From: Lunatibacter sp038209145
GTDB lineage: Bacteria > Bacteroidota > Bacteroidia > Cytophagales > Cyclobacteriaceae
Direction of reading: 5' to 3'
DNA: 31,677 bases
Assembly (NCBI GenBank): GCA_038209145.1
Contig: JBBQXZ010000024.1
Location: forward strand, 1 to 31,677
The translations under genes and the position numbers were made by a program. Below are positions 16,613 to 25,585 of the stretch, piece by piece. Within the stretch, counting starts at the first letter, position 1. The number at the start of each line of letters is the position of its first letter. The notes below the pieces were generated by a model, which searched no databases, was not told the origin of the DNA, and saw only the letters and a program-made list of their open reading frames with translations.

Positions 16613-17713
16613 CTATTCAATATTGATTTTTATCTCCCCACTCTTTGGCTTGGAAGAACAACAAAGGATGTATCCCGCTTCGATTTCATTTTCGCTTAGT
16701 CCGGCGTCTTCATCCATAGTTACTTTTCCTGAAAGCAATCTGCCCCTACATGCTGTACACAAGCCACTTTGGCAGGAATAAGGCATGTCGATATCCAGCT
16801 CCAGCCCTGCTTCTAGTATGGTCTTGTCCGGAGTGACATCAAAGGTGTAGGATTGACCTGCTACTAGGACCGTTACCTCTTGGGTGATTTGTTGATCTCC
16901 TTCCTCCTCACTTCCTGTTTTCTCTTTTGAATCAATGTAAAAATTTTCAGTGAGCATTGATTCTTTGGCTACACCCAATTCCGCCAGTGCATTTTTGGCA
17001 GCTTCCATCATTACCTGGGGACCACAAAAGAAAAACCTTTCCTGATAGGTCGTGTCGGCTAATAAGTCACTTCCAAATTTCCGTATTTCTTCTGCTCCTA
17101 TTCTTCCCTTAGTTCCGGACCATGTAGCTCCAGGCTGACTAAGCTGGTGGTAAACGTGAATTCTACCGGGGTATTGGTTACCCAGATTTTCCAATGCGGA
17201 TTTGAATATGATTTGCTCCTCATTCCTACTCCCATACAGCAAACTTACTTTAGCGTCTGGCTCATTGATCAAGATGGATTTAGTAATACCCAAAATAGGC
17301 GTAATGCCACTTCCTGCCACAATCATCCCGTAATGTCTTCTGTTTTTTGAATGATAGTCGCAGGTAAAATTACCCATGGGACGCATCACGGTTATCTTTT
17401 TGCCCGGAAAAATAAGATCATTCATGTAGTTGGACACTACTCCCCCTTGGAGTCTTTTCACTGTAATTCCCGGAAACGGGTCAACAAACGGAGAGGTACA
17501 CAAACTATACGACCTTCTTTCCTCTTTCCCGTTTATCATCAAAATAATGGTGAGAAACTGACCGGGCAAATAATCAAGGTGCGGCTCCGGTTGATCAAAA
17601 TAGACGGTAACTGCATCGGCAGTTTCCCTGACGACTTCTCTTACCTGTAAGGTAAGGTATTGGGAAGAAGCTTCTTTTTCCTCCGGGTTTTTTTTGAATA
17701 AATTAAACAACAT
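16613..17713 (-). CDS. PaaE-like NAD(P)H:ferredoxin oxidoreductase with C-terminal 2Fe-2S domain
   Basis: 366 residues from ATG 17713. The longer frame to 17749 starts at TTG and overlaps the -7 box, so it is rejected. The domain order is FAD-binding (RRSYSLCTSP, with the RxYS flavin motif), NAD(P)-binding (GSGITPILGITKSIL and FFCGPQVMM), then a plant-type ferredoxin with Cys 314, 319, 322 and 352 (CQSGLC, TACRG, then ILCC). This is the architecture of phenylacetate/benzoate monooxygenase reductases such as PaaE, and of related flavohemoprotein-like reductases. No oxygenase subunits are nearby, so the electron acceptor is unknown; the adjacent small membrane protein is a conceivable partner. 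Confidence 0.9.
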   Translation of the reverse strand: MLFNLFKKNPEEKEASSQYLTLQVREVVRETADAVTVYFDQPEPHLDYLPGQFLTIILMINGKEERRSYSLCTSPFVDPFPGITVKRLQGGVVSNYMNDLIFPGKKITVMRPMGNFTCDYHSKNRRHYGMIVAGSGITPILGITKSILINEPDAKVSLLYGSRNEEQIIFKSALENLGNQYPGRIHVYHQLSQPGATWSGTKGRIGAEEIRKFGSDLLADTTYQERFFFCGPQVMMEAAKNALAELGVAKESMLTENFYIDSKEKTGSEEEGDQQITQEVTVLVAGQSYTFDVTPDKTILEAGLELDIDMPYSCQSGLCTACRGRLLSGKVTMDEDAGLSENEIEAGYILCCSSKPKSGEIKINIE

Positions 17714-17751
17714 GTGGTGACAATTTTTTATACTATTTCGAATTGGCAATG

Positions 17752-17759
17752 CAAAATTA
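17752..17759 (-). promoter_or_regulatory. Exact Bacteroidota -7 element (TAATTTTG) for the ferredoxin reductase operon
   Basis: On the minus strand TAATTTTG matches TAnnTTTG exactly, 38 bp upstream of ATG 17713. A transcript would begin near 17745, which excludes the upstream TTG start at 17749 and supports the shorter protein. No clear TTG -33 element is at the usual distance. Confidence 0.5.
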
Positions 17760-17930
17760 ATTGGAAAAGGACATATACGGTACTATTTCAGCAGTAAAAT
17801 TGTCCATTTCCCAACCTTAACTCATTCAGCCAATGAAAGGTTCTTAAACTATTTAACATTTTTTTTACTAAAATTGTAGCATTTCGACTACTTTCAACGT
17901 ATCGGTGCTGAAAACTAATAAGATCCAACA

Positions 17931-18668
17931 ATGATTGCGAAAGAAAAGAAAAAGAAACAAATAGTTTCCAGTTTAAAAGCTGCATTGCCACTGCTAATTG
18001 CGCTGGGAATGATGTCTTGCCTGAATGATCAGGACATGGGGAATGAAATTACTCCTATTGCCTATGTTTCCTTTTATAATGGGTCAACTCTGGCTGACGA
18101 ATTGGCCATTCGGGTAGACAACAACGCCTATCCCCGTCAATACCTACCCTTCAAATTTGGAACCTATATTGATTACGGCAATTTCTATACCGGCGACCGT
18201 AATTTTTCATTTGGAAAATTGGGTACTGTCACCAGCCTACTGGACACGGTGATTACGCTCAAAGCAAGTCAAACTTACTCTGTATTCCTAGCTGATGAGG
18301 AGGATTTGTTGCTGCCGATTGTCGTAGAAGATAAACTGATTAATCCGGGAGAAGGTAAAGCGCTCATCCGGCTGGCCCATCTCTCCCCAGACACCGCCGA
18401 AGTAGACTTGTCGATGGGACGCGGGGGAACAGTCGTTTTTGAAGGAAGCTCCTACAGGGAAGTGGGGGATTTCAAAGTGATTGACAGCGGGACTACTTTA
18501 CTTAAGCTCAAAGATGCCCAATCGGGAGTAACACTGGTAACCACAGCGGAGACAATTTTTCGCTCTGGGAGAATATACACCTTGGTAATCAGGGGGCTAC
18601 AAAAAAACAGCCAAGACGCTGCCAACAACCTTGAGATTCAAGTTATCAGAAACTACCCAAACTATTAA
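17931..18668 (+). CDS. DUF4397 domain lipoprotein
   Basis: 245 residues. A Lys-rich N-terminus is followed by the hydrophobic stretch AALPLLIALGMMSC, with a lipobox-like MMSC, so it is probably lipidated at about residue 30 and anchored in an outer membrane. The central motif LIRLAHLSPDTAEVDLSM is the DUF4397 signature. Preceding (YVSFYNGSTLADELAIRV) and following segments form the repeated beta-sandwich typical of this family. The role is unknown; DUF4397 proteins are common surface lipoproteins in Bacteroidota. It is a single-gene unit closed by a strong terminator immediately downstream. Confidence 0.85.
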   Translation: MIAKEKKKKQIVSSLKAALPLLIALGMMSCLNDQDMGNEITPIAYVSFYNGSTLADELAIRVDNNAYPRQYLPFKFGTYIDYGNFYTGDRNFSFGKLGTVTSLLDTVITLKASQTYSVFLADEEDLLLPIVVEDKLINPGEGKALIRLAHLSPDTAEVDLSMGRGGTVVFEGSSYREVGDFKVIDSGTTLLKLKDAQSGVTLVTTAETIFRSGRIYTLVIRGLQKNSQDAANNLEIQVIRNYPNY

Positions 18669-18672
18669 GATC

Positions 18673-18708
18673 ATCCCGGAACAGTTATTTGCTGTTCCGG
18701 GATTTTTT
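18673..18708 (+). terminator. Rho-independent terminator after the DUF4397 gene
   Basis: The 12-bp perfect stem ATCCCGGAACAG (18673-18684) pairs with CTGTTCCGGGAT (18692-18703) around a 7-base loop, followed by a run of six T (18703-18708). It lies 4 bp after the stop codon at 18668. This is the clearest intrinsic terminator in the window. Confidence 0.93.
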
Positions 18709-18794
18709 CCAAGTGGTATTTCTATTAGCAACCTGTGTGCTTAGTCCTTTGGTAAATAAAGACGATAGGTCCGTCTATTTTCAGTTTAAAGGGT

Positions 18795-18802
18795 TAATTT
18801 TG
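18795..18802 (+). promoter_or_regulatory. Exact Bacteroidota -7 element (TAATTTTG) for purB
   Basis: TAATTTTG matches TAnnTTTG and ends 26 bp before the purB ATG. No good TTG is at the -33 distance (TTT-rich sequence instead). Confidence 0.5.
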
Positions 18803-18828
18803 CCTCACTTCCACCAAAACAGACACGC

Positions 18829-20172
18829 ATGGATCTTTCCCATTTGACGGCAGTTTCTTCAATCGACGGCAGATATGGCTCTAAAACTGCCTCGCTAAGG
18901 GCGTATTTTTCAGAGTTTGCGTTGATTAAATATCGGGTCAAGGTTGAGGTGGAATATTTTATAGCACTCTGTGAGTTGCCGCTTCCGCAGTTGGCCAAAG
19001 TGGATCACGGCATTTTCGCCGCGTTGAGAAAACTGGCGGATAACTTTTCAGAAGAAGATGCACTTGCTATCAAAGAGACGGAAAAAGTGACAAACCACGA
19101 TGTCAAAGCGGTTGAGTATTTTCTGAAGAACAAGTTTGAAGAGCTAGGTCTAAGTCACTATCAGGAATTTATCCATTTTGGATTGACCTCCCAGGATATC
19201 AATAACACTGCCATACCCCTAATGATTCGTGACGGGTGGAAAGATACATTGTTGCCGGCACTACGCCAGGTAATGGAGGATTTAAAACAGCGGGTAAAGG
19301 AATGGAAAGAAATCCCCATGTTGGCCAAAACCCACGGGCAGCCAGCCTCCCCTACCCGGCTTGGCAAAGAATTTCAGGTTTTCGTTACCCGGTTGGAAAA
19401 TCAACTTGTTTTATTTGATCAGGTACCCCATGCGGCCAAATTCGGGGGAGCCACAGGTAATCTCAACGCGCACTACATTGCCTACCCAGAAATCGACTGG
19501 TCAAAATTTGCCACGAATTTTGTGCGGGATTATTTGGGCCTCACGCGCAGTTACCCTACTACCCAAATTGACCATTACGATCATCTGGCGGCTCAATTTG
19601 ACGCCATGAAGCGGATGAATACCATTTTATTGGATTTTTCGAAAGACATATGGCAATATATCGCCATGAGTTACTTCAAACAAAAAATCAAGCCGGGGGA
19701 AATAGGTTCCTCGGCCATGCCGCATAAAGTAAATCCCATAGATTTTGAGAATGCCGAAGGAAATCTGGGTGTGGCCAATGCCCTGCTTGAATACCTGGCA
19801 GGAAAGCTTCCTATAAGCCGTCTCCAAAGGGACCTGACAGACAGTACGGTTTTACGTGTGATTGGGGTTCCTCTTGCCCATATGCTGATCGCATACCAAT
19901 CGCTTAACAAGGGAATAGGAAAACTGGAGCTAAATCAGGGAGCCATCAACAAAGACCTGGAAGACAACTGGGCTGTGGTAGCGGAAGCCATTCAGACCAT
20001 TTTACGCAGAGAGGGCTATCCAAAACCGTACGAAGCTTTAAAAGAACTTACCCGAACCAACAGCACCATCACAGCAGATGCTATCAAAACGTTCATTCAC
20101 AGCCTCGAGGTGTCAGAAAAAGTAAAACAGGAATTACTCGTAATCAGCCCGTTCAATTACACGGGGAAATAA
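18829..20172 (+). CDS. purB: Adenylosuccinate lyase
   Basis: 447 residues, full length for the E. coli-type enzyme (456). PurB cleaves SAICAR to AICAR and adenylosuccinate to AMP, both releasing fumarate, in de novo purine synthesis and AMP formation in the cytoplasm. The fumarase/aspartase-superfamily signature GSSAMPHKVNP is at residue 293, with the catalytic-loop serines at 294-295. The conserved THGQPASPT holds the active-site His (about H169), and TSQDINNTA is the first conserved region. The gene stands alone, with its own -7 element 26 bp upstream and the DUF4397 terminator before that. It converges with the gene at 20232. Confidence 0.97.
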   Translation: MDLSHLTAVSSIDGRYGSKTASLRAYFSEFALIKYRVKVEVEYFIALCELPLPQLAKVDHGIFAALRKLADNFSEEDALAIKETEKVTNHDVKAVEYFLKNKFEELGLSHYQEFIHFGLTSQDINNTAIPLMIRDGWKDTLLPALRQVMEDLKQRVKEWKEIPMLAKTHGQPASPTRLGKEFQVFVTRLENQLVLFDQVPHAAKFGGATGNLNAHYIAYPEIDWSKFATNFVRDYLGLTRSYPTTQIDHYDHLAAQFDAMKRMNTILLDFSKDIWQYIAMSYFKQKIKPGEIGSSAMPHKVNPIDFENAEGNLGVANALLEYLAGKLPISRLQRDLTDSTVLRVIGVPLAHMLIAYQSLNKGIGKLELNQGAINKDLEDNWAVVAEAIQTILRREGYPKPYEALKELTRTNSTITADAIKTFIHSLEVSEKVKQELLVISPFNYTGK

Positions 20173-20231
20173 AGCACTATTTTCAATAAACACACCAAAC
20201 CTGTTGTTCTTGTTTGTGTAACCTTACACTC

Positions 20232-21161
20232 TTAAAGGGTATTCAGCTTGGTGTATTTGTAAAGAACGGGTTCAACCCGCAGCCTTTTTTCACTTAAGGT
20301 ATAATACCCCTTGCCATCCTGAAAAAATGTAACAGCCTCTCCTTGGGGCTCAGGCGTATAAGGCAACAGAATCGGTTCTCGGGATAAGGCCTCGGGAACT
20401 GTTTCACCTTGTCTTCTATCCCAATAGTAAATAACCCAATAATTTTTGATCACGATTTGAAGGCCATCTTTAGATATATCCCCAGCCACTGACATCGTAA
20501 TAGGAAGTTTCATTACTTTTTTCAACTTTTTTTCGGGCGTTCTATCCCAAAGTTTATCCGCTGTCACAGTATAAAGGGTATTGCTGGAATCACGCTTTGA
20601 GAGGATAAATAAATCTCCGGAAAGCGGGTCTACCATAAGGGTCTCGGCATCTCTGGCTCCATCGGGATATTTCAGGGTAATCTTTTCGGGATTCACATAG
20701 ATTTCATTTTGCCATGACTTCGGCTCCGGAAAACGGAAAAGCCGAATATCGCTGTACTTGGAATCATTGTCACCAATGTCCCCTACATAGACATAGGATT
20801 GATTGGATTTTAGACCCGGTCCTATTGCTATATCTTCCCAATCACGATTAGTTACTCCCTCCAAAAAAATCCTTCCTTTATCTTTTCCCAACGTATCGAG
20901 CATATAGAGGACGGCATCTCCCCCACTGTCATTGTGGGTATATAGGATATTTGGATGGGTCCGGGAATAAACCAATCCACTTGCTTCATCTATCTGCTTA
21001 TTCTGGATCTTTGAGACGGCCTTAGGGGGAGAAAAGAGCGTATCCACTACTTGGGGATCGAGTCGAATGGTGAATTTTTCCTGCATCTTCTCCGCAATCA
21101 AAAATGGAATAATTGAAAATGCAAAAATGATCTTTAAAAACAAATCCGTGTAAAATTTCAT
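20232..21161 (-). CDS. Secreted beta-propeller-like protein of unknown function
   Basis: 309 residues with an N-terminal hydrophobic signal or anchor (FLKIIFAFSIIPFLIAEKMQ). The conserved-looking pattern is IDEASGLVYSRTHPNILYTH, NDSGG, then NRDWEDIAIGPG, YVYVGDIGDN, PDGARDAETLMVDPLSGDLF and a final EPQGEAVTFFQDG. Such regularly spaced acidic turns and strand repeats suggest a six-bladed propeller of the NHL/SdiA-regulated/phytase-like type, with Asp/Glu clusters that could bind Ca2+. Related hypothetical proteins are frequent in Bacteroidota, but no reaction is known to me. It is a single gene between purB (convergent) and clpC (co-oriented but separated by a terminator). Confidence 0.8.
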   Translation of the reverse strand: MKFYTDLFLKIIFAFSIIPFLIAEKMQEKFTIRLDPQVVDTLFSPPKAVSKIQNKQIDEASGLVYSRTHPNILYTHNDSGGDAVLYMLDTLGKDKGRIFLEGVTNRDWEDIAIGPGLKSNQSYVYVGDIGDNDSKYSDIRLFRFPEPKSWQNEIYVNPEKITLKYPDGARDAETLMVDPLSGDLFILSKRDSSNTLYTVTADKLWDRTPEKKLKKVMKLPITMSVAGDISKDGLQIVIKNYWVIYYWDRRQGETVPEALSREPILLPYTPEPQGEAVTFFQDGKGYYTLSEKRLRVEPVLYKYTKLNTL

Positions 21162-21327
21162 ATATCGGTAATATCAAGAGAAAGACCAACTGAATCCCTC
21201 AAAGCATTTATTTAAAGAAATCATTTTGGTTATAGGTTGATTATTACCCGTAATCATGAAGGTAAACGATATCGGGGTGATTTTTATCTAAATGCCAACC
21301 GCACTTTCCTGCCTATTAGAAATAACG

Positions 21328-21361
21328 AAAAAAACGGCCCTAATATTAGAACCGTTTTTTT
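21328..21361 (-). terminator. Intrinsic terminator downstream of clpC
   Basis: The 10-bp arms AAAAAAACGG (21328-21337) and CCGTTTTTTT (21352-21361) are exact complements, with an inner CTAATATTAG palindrome in the loop. Read on the minus strand it lies about 25 bp after the clpC stop and ends in seven T. Because the arms carry A-run and T-run, it could also terminate in the opposite direction. Confidence 0.85.
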
Positions 21362-21385
21362 GTCTACTTATACAAATATTGACAA

Positions 21386-23914
21386 TTAATCTGCATTTTC
21401 CTTTTTAGTGACGCTGATGGTAAGTTCATCTCCTTCTCCACTGTAGTCTGCCAGAATCACATCACCCTCGGAGAGTTCTCCTTTCAGGATTTCTTCCGCA
21501 ATGGCATCTTCCAAATATTTCTGAATGGCTCTGTTGAGCGGCCTCGCACCATACTGTTTGTCGTATCCTTTTTCTGACAGGAAGTCTTTTGCCTCATCGG
21601 TTAATCTTATTTGATATCCCATGTCCGTAATCCGGGCAAACAACTTACCTAGACTGATGTCAATGATTTCGTGAATGTGATCCTTACTAAGGCTGTTGAA
21701 TATAACCACGTCGTCAAGTCTGTTCAAAAACTCGGGGCTAAAGGACTTTTTCAAGGCACTTTGAATAGTTGATTTCATGACGTCGTCCATGTTATCTTCT
21801 TTTGCCTTAGAAGCAAAACCGATACCTGAACCGAAATCTTTGAGATCTCTAACCCCTATATTGGACGTCATGATGATGATGGTATTCCTGAAGTCTACCC
21901 TTCTTCCCAAACCATCTGTTAAGATTCCGTCATCAAGTACCTGGAGCAGAATATTGAAAACATCGGGATGGGCTTTTTCGATTTCATCCAAAAGAACAAC
22001 CGAATAGGGTTTTCTTCTTACTTTTTCAGTAAGTTGGCCACCTTCCTCATATCCAACGTAACCTGGAGGTGCTCCCACAAGGCGTGAGACACTGAATTTT
22101 TCCATGTACTCTGACATGTCGATTCGTATCAACGCATCTTCCTTGGCGAAGAGGTAGATAGCCAGCATTTTTGCAAGTTCAGTTTTCCCAACGCCTGTCG
22201 GACCCAGGAACACAAAAGAGCCGATCGGTTTTTTCGGGTCTTTCAACCCTACCCGGGTTCGCTGAATTGCTTTTGTCAATTTCTTGATGGCATCCTCCTG
22301 ACCCACCACTTTATTCTTTAGCTCTGTACCCATGTTCAAGAGCTTAACTCCTTCATTTTGGGCGATTCTCTTAGCAGGTATGCCGGTCATCATCGCAATG
22401 ACCTCCGCTACATTGTCTTCTTCTACAACGTATCGTTTGGTCTTGCTTTCTTCTTCCCACTTTGCCTTCGCATTTTCCAACTGTTCGAGCAACTTCTTCT
22501 CCCGGTCTCTTAACTGAGCAGCCTCCTCATATTTTTGAGATTTTACGACCCGGTTTTTTTCTACCTTGATATTCTCGACTTCTTCTTCCAGCCGGAGGAT
22601 ATCCTCTGGAACATGAATATTATTGATGTGGACTCTTGCTCCTGCCTCATCGAGTATATCGATGGCTTTGTCAGGCAAAAATCGGTCTGAAATATATCGA
22701 TCGGATAAATTAACACATGCTTGAATGGCCTCAGGAGTGTATATAACGTTGTGGTGATCTTCGTACTTGTCCTTGATGTTTTCCAAAATCTGGATAGTCT
22801 CTTCCCGAGAGGTGGCATCTACCATGACCATCTGAAACCTCCTGGCCAAAGCCCCGTCCTTCTCTATGTACTGACGGTATTCGTCTAAAGTAGTCGCACC
22901 GATACATTGGATTTCGCCGCGGGCAAGAGCCGGCTTGAACATGTTCGATGCATCCAACGATCCGCTTGCACCTCCAGCTCCGACAATGGTATGCAGCTCG
23001 TCTATAAACAAGATCACATTGGGTGATTTCTCAAGCTCATTCATTACAGCTTTCATACGCTCTTCAAATTGCCCCCGGTATTTGGTGCCTGCGACAAGGG
23101 AGGCAAGATCCAAGGTCACGACTCTTTTGTTGAAAAGGACGCGCGATACTTTTTTCTGTACAATTCGGAGAGCTAGACCTTCGGCTATGGCCGTTTTTCC
23201 AACTCCTGGTTCACCTATCAGGATGGGATTGTTCTTTTTCCTTCTTGACAAAATCTGGGCTACCCGCTCTATTTCTTTTTCTCTTCCAATTATCGGATCG
23301 AGTTTGTCGTCTTCTGCCATGCGGGTAAGATCTCTTCCGAAATTGTCCAACACGGGAGTTCTTGATTTTTCCGCCGTACCGCTTTTGGTACTTCCGGAAG
23401 ATCCGCTGGAAGATCCGAATAATTTGGACCCTTCGTCATCGGAATCATCCGCTTCTGTTCCTGATCTAGGTGTTTGGTCTGTTTGGAATTCAAGCATTTC
23501 TTTTACAGCATCATAAGTGGCATCAAATTTCTGCAAAATTTGGGTCGCAATGTTATCCTCGTCCCGAAGGATGGAAAGCAGCAAATGCTCGGTGCCAATG
23601 AGTTGGCTCTTGAATATTTTTGCTTCCAAATAGGTGATTTTCAACACCTTTTCAGACTGTCTGGTCAAAGGGATATTTGCTAAATTTTTAACATTATGGT
23701 TAGCAGTACCTTTAACAGCCCTTTCTACGGAATTTCTCAATTCATCCAAAGGAACACCCAATTTCTTAAGAATGGAAACAGCGACACCTTCACCCTCACG
23801 GATCATTCCCAACAGGAGATGTTCCGTGCCTATGTAATCATGTCCCAATCGCAAAGCTTCTTCACGACTTAGGGAAATTACTTCCTTGACTCTATTTGAA
23901 AATTTCGCTTCCAT
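21386..23914 (-). CDS. clpC: ATP-dependent Clp protease ATP-binding subunit ClpC
   Basis: 842 residues, full length for ClpC. Two Clp-N repeats (FSNRVKEVISLSREEALRLG, then GTEHLLLGMIREGEG repeated as GTEHLLLSILRDED) are followed by AAA+ module 1 with Walker A GEPGVGKT at residue 234. A UVR-type coiled segment (KSQKYEEAAQLRDREKKLLE) comes next, then AAA+ module 2 with Walker A GPTGVGKT at residue 571. The IGF tripeptide in GSGIGFASKA is the loop that docks onto ClpP, which separates ClpC from ClpB. ClpC unfolds substrates for ClpP and typically needs adaptors such as MecA-like proteins. A -7 element lies 44 bp upstream and a terminator follows, so it is monocistronic. Confidence 0.97.
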   Translation of the reverse strand: MEAKFSNRVKEVISLSREEALRLGHDYIGTEHLLLGMIREGEGVAVSILKKLGVPLDELRNSVERAVKGTANHNVKNLANIPLTRQSEKVLKITYLEAKIFKSQLIGTEHLLLSILRDEDNIATQILQKFDATYDAVKEMLEFQTDQTPRSGTEADDSDDEGSKLFGSSSGSSGSTKSGTAEKSRTPVLDNFGRDLTRMAEDDKLDPIIGREKEIERVAQILSRRKKNNPILIGEPGVGKTAIAEGLALRIVQKKVSRVLFNKRVVTLDLASLVAGTKYRGQFEERMKAVMNELEKSPNVILFIDELHTIVGAGGASGSLDASNMFKPALARGEIQCIGATTLDEYRQYIEKDGALARRFQMVMVDATSREETIQILENIKDKYEDHHNVIYTPEAIQACVNLSDRYISDRFLPDKAIDILDEAGARVHINNIHVPEDILRLEEEVENIKVEKNRVVKSQKYEEAAQLRDREKKLLEQLENAKAKWEEESKTKRYVVEEDNVAEVIAMMTGIPAKRIAQNEGVKLLNMGTELKNKVVGQEDAIKKLTKAIQRTRVGLKDPKKPIGSFVFLGPTGVGKTELAKMLAIYLFAKEDALIRIDMSEYMEKFSVSRLVGAPPGYVGYEEGGQLTEKVRRKPYSVVLLDEIEKAHPDVFNILLQVLDDGILTDGLGRRVDFRNTIIIMTSNIGVRDLKDFGSGIGFASKAKEDNMDDVMKSTIQSALKKSFSPEFLNRLDDVVIFNSLSKDHIHEIIDISLGKLFARITDMGYQIRLTDEAKDFLSEKGYDKQYGARPLNRAIQKYLEDAIAEEILKGELSEGDVILADYSGEGDELTISVTKKENAD

Positions 23915-23958
23915 CTATATCTTTTCTAATGAGCTTTTCAATTCAATTTATAAACTAT

Positions 23959-23966
23959 CAAATTTA
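23959..23966 (-). promoter_or_regulatory. Exact Bacteroidota -7 element (TAAATTTG) for clpC
   Basis: The minus-strand TAAATTTG matches TAnnTTTG and lies 44 bp upstream of the clpC ATG, in the 70-bp gap after the WbqC-like gene. No CtsR-like or CIRCE-like inverted repeat is seen around it. Confidence 0.45.
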
Positions 23967-23984
23967 TGTTAAAACGCAATAGTT

Positions 23985-24686
23985 TTACGTATTGTTCAAT
24001 TTCTTTTTTGCGGCGAGGTTCAATTTGTCTTTTGACTGGGGTCCCTCGCAAAACAGCAAATCAACGATGCTGAGGTTAGGAACAAAGTCTAAGCCAAATA
24101 ACTGAGGATAAGGTTTCGGAGCGTAATATTCCCATTCCCAATACCGACATTTCGTATCCAACAGCCCTCTGATATCCTTTTGATCTGATTCATTGGAAGT
24201 TTCTTCCGTTATTTCCATTTTGACAGTAACCTTGAGGAAATGTAGACAAATTGTCAGCAATTCCCAGTTTAACTCCCAAAGAAAAGATTTGTTCCTAAGA
24301 AAAACTTCTTCGAAGGATGGGTAAATATATTCAAAAAAGGGGGCTTTTCCATAGGCGCTTTGTAATCCCCTCAAATGAACATTCAGCCATTTCTGCTGGT
24401 AATCAATCCTAACATCCCTATACTTGGTATTTTTAGTTCCTTTCAAGACCGGCACACTCAGCAATTCCACCTTGTTGGAAAGCAGGATTTCAAATCTGTT
24501 TCGATAAGTCTGCTTGACAAACGGATCATTCAATGAAAAGCTGATACATGGCGCATTTTTCACCAAGCTGAAGAATTCCAGATTAGGCAGATAAAAAAGG
24601 TCGGCCACCACGCCATTCGATCCGATTTTTCGGTTAAAATCCATATACCCTTTTTCTCTGCTGTGTGTGCCATCAAGTGATTTCAT
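23985..24686 (-). CDS. WbqC family protein
   Basis: 233 residues. The WbqC-family pattern is visible: LFYLPNLEFFSLV near residue 31, PFVKQTYRNRFEILLSNKVE, LLSVPVLKG, VRIDYQQKWLNVHLRGLQSA, YGKAPFFEYIYPSFEEVF and FLWELNWELLTICLHFLKV. WbqC is encoded in O-antigen clusters of some Gram-negatives, but the family is widespread and its reaction is not settled. Here it is outside any polysaccharide cluster. The start at 24686 overlaps the stop of the upstream yciO-like gene by 14 bp. An internal ATG at 24644 would avoid this and is an alternative. Coupled translation with the yciO-like gene is likely. Confidence 0.85.
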   Translation of the reverse strand: MKSLDGTHSREKGYMDFNRKIGSNGVVADLFYLPNLEFFSLVKNAPCISFSLNDPFVKQTYRNRFEILLSNKVELLSVPVLKGTKNTKYRDVRIDYQQKWLNVHLRGLQSAYGKAPFFEYIYPSFEEVFLRNKSFLWELNWELLTICLHFLKVTVKMEITEETSNESDQKDIRGLLDTKCRYWEWEYYAPKPYPQLFGLDFVPNLSIVDLLFCEGPQSKDKLNLAAKKKLNNT

Positions 24687-25302
24687 TAATCTGTCCTTTG
24701 CCCTGTCTTACTATTTCTATTTCTTCCCCGGTACAGTCGATGACCGTTGATGCAACGTTATTGCCAAATCCTCCATCAACAACTGCATCTACTATATCCT
24801 TGTATTTTTCATAGATAAGCTCAGGATCAGTGCTGTATTCTATGACATCATCTTCGTCCCTTATTGAAGTAGTTAGGATCGGATGCCCCAATTCCTTTAC
24901 CAAAATCCTTGGGATGGGGTGGTCAGGTACTCGGATCCCTACCGTTTTTTTCTTGTTGTTGAGCATTTTTGGGACTTTATTGTTTGCTTCCAATATAAAG
25001 GTAAAGGGACCTGGTAGGGCCTTTTTCATCAATTTAAAAACCGAAGTGCTCAATGCCCTGGTAAATTCAGCAATATTACTCAGATCGTAGCAAATAAATG
25101 AAAAGTTGTGCTTTTGGGGCTTCACTCCCTTTATCTGACATACCCTTTCGACTGCTTTTTGGTTGAAGATATCACATCCCATACCATATATGGTATCAGT
25201 TGGATAAATAATCACACCGCCATCCCGGAGAATGTCCACAATTTTCTGGATGCGCCTGGGGTCAGGGTTTTCCGGGTAAATTCGTATCAATTCTGCTGGC
25301 AT
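24673..25302 (-). CDS. yciO: YciO/TsaC/Sua5-family protein (L-threonylcarbamoyladenylate synthase-like)
   Basis: 209 residues with the YrdC fold: GGVIIYPTDTIYGMGCDI near residue 29, KKALPGPFTFILEA in the centre, KTVGIRVPDHPIPRIL and the C-terminal STVIDCTGEEIEIVRQGKG. TsaC/Sua5 proteins make threonylcarbamoyl-AMP for tRNA t6A37. In detail (IYPENPDPRRIQKIVDILRD at the start, KPQKHNFSFIC, MLNNKKKTVGIRVPDHPI) this protein follows E. coli YciO (206 residues) more closely than TsaC: the KxR-containing loop reads KGVKPQKHNFSF. A dedicated TsaC may therefore exist elsewhere in the genome. It is first in a two-gene operon with the WbqC-like gene. Confidence 0.9.
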   Translation of the reverse strand: MPAELIRIYPENPDPRRIQKIVDILRDGGVIIYPTDTIYGMGCDIFNQKAVERVCQIKGVKPQKHNFSFICYDLSNIAEFTRALSTSVFKLMKKALPGPFTFILEANNKVPKMLNNKKKTVGIRVPDHPIPRILVKELGHPILTTSIRDEDDVIEYSTDPELIYEKYKDIVDAVVDGGFGNNVASTVIDCTGEEIEIVRQGKGQINEIT

Positions 25303-25328
25303 TTTTTTTTCCTTTGGTCATGCACTAA

Positions 25329-25336
25329 CAAAATTA
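25329..25336 (-). promoter_or_regulatory. Exact Bacteroidota -7 element (TAATTTTG) for the yciO-wbqC operon
   Basis: The minus-strand TAATTTTG matches TAnnTTTG and lies 26 bp before ATG 25302. No TTG is at the standard -33 distance. Confidence 0.5.
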
Positions 25337-25585
25337 ACCTTAAAGCACTAAATTTATTTACGTAAAGTAAAGCAATTAATTCAAAAAAAAAGGAAGACAC
25401 CTTTAATTTAAGTAATAAAACTGATTAGTTCAGCCCTTAGTGATGTAAAGGAGACATATTTGAGTCTACAAAGACAGAAACCGAGACTTGGGTATCGCTG
25501 CAAAAGAGATATCATATAACCTTGGATTGGGTTTGAAATTTAAAATTCCTTCGCTTCTCAAAAATCCAATGTGAATTTTAAATGT

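Noticed and set aside
17713..17749. Longer N-terminus for the ferredoxin reductase starting at 17749
   Set aside because: The codon is TTG, lies within the predicted transcription start/-7 area, and adds residues unlike the family.
20190..20222. CACACCAAAC/GTTTGTGT partial dyad between purB and the gene at 20232 as a bidirectional terminator
   Set aside because: The arms do not match fully and no T-run follows.
25380..25560. Possible small RNA or tRNA in the yciO-mltG spacer
   Set aside because: No cloverleaf, no conserved RNA motif and no strong hairpin found.
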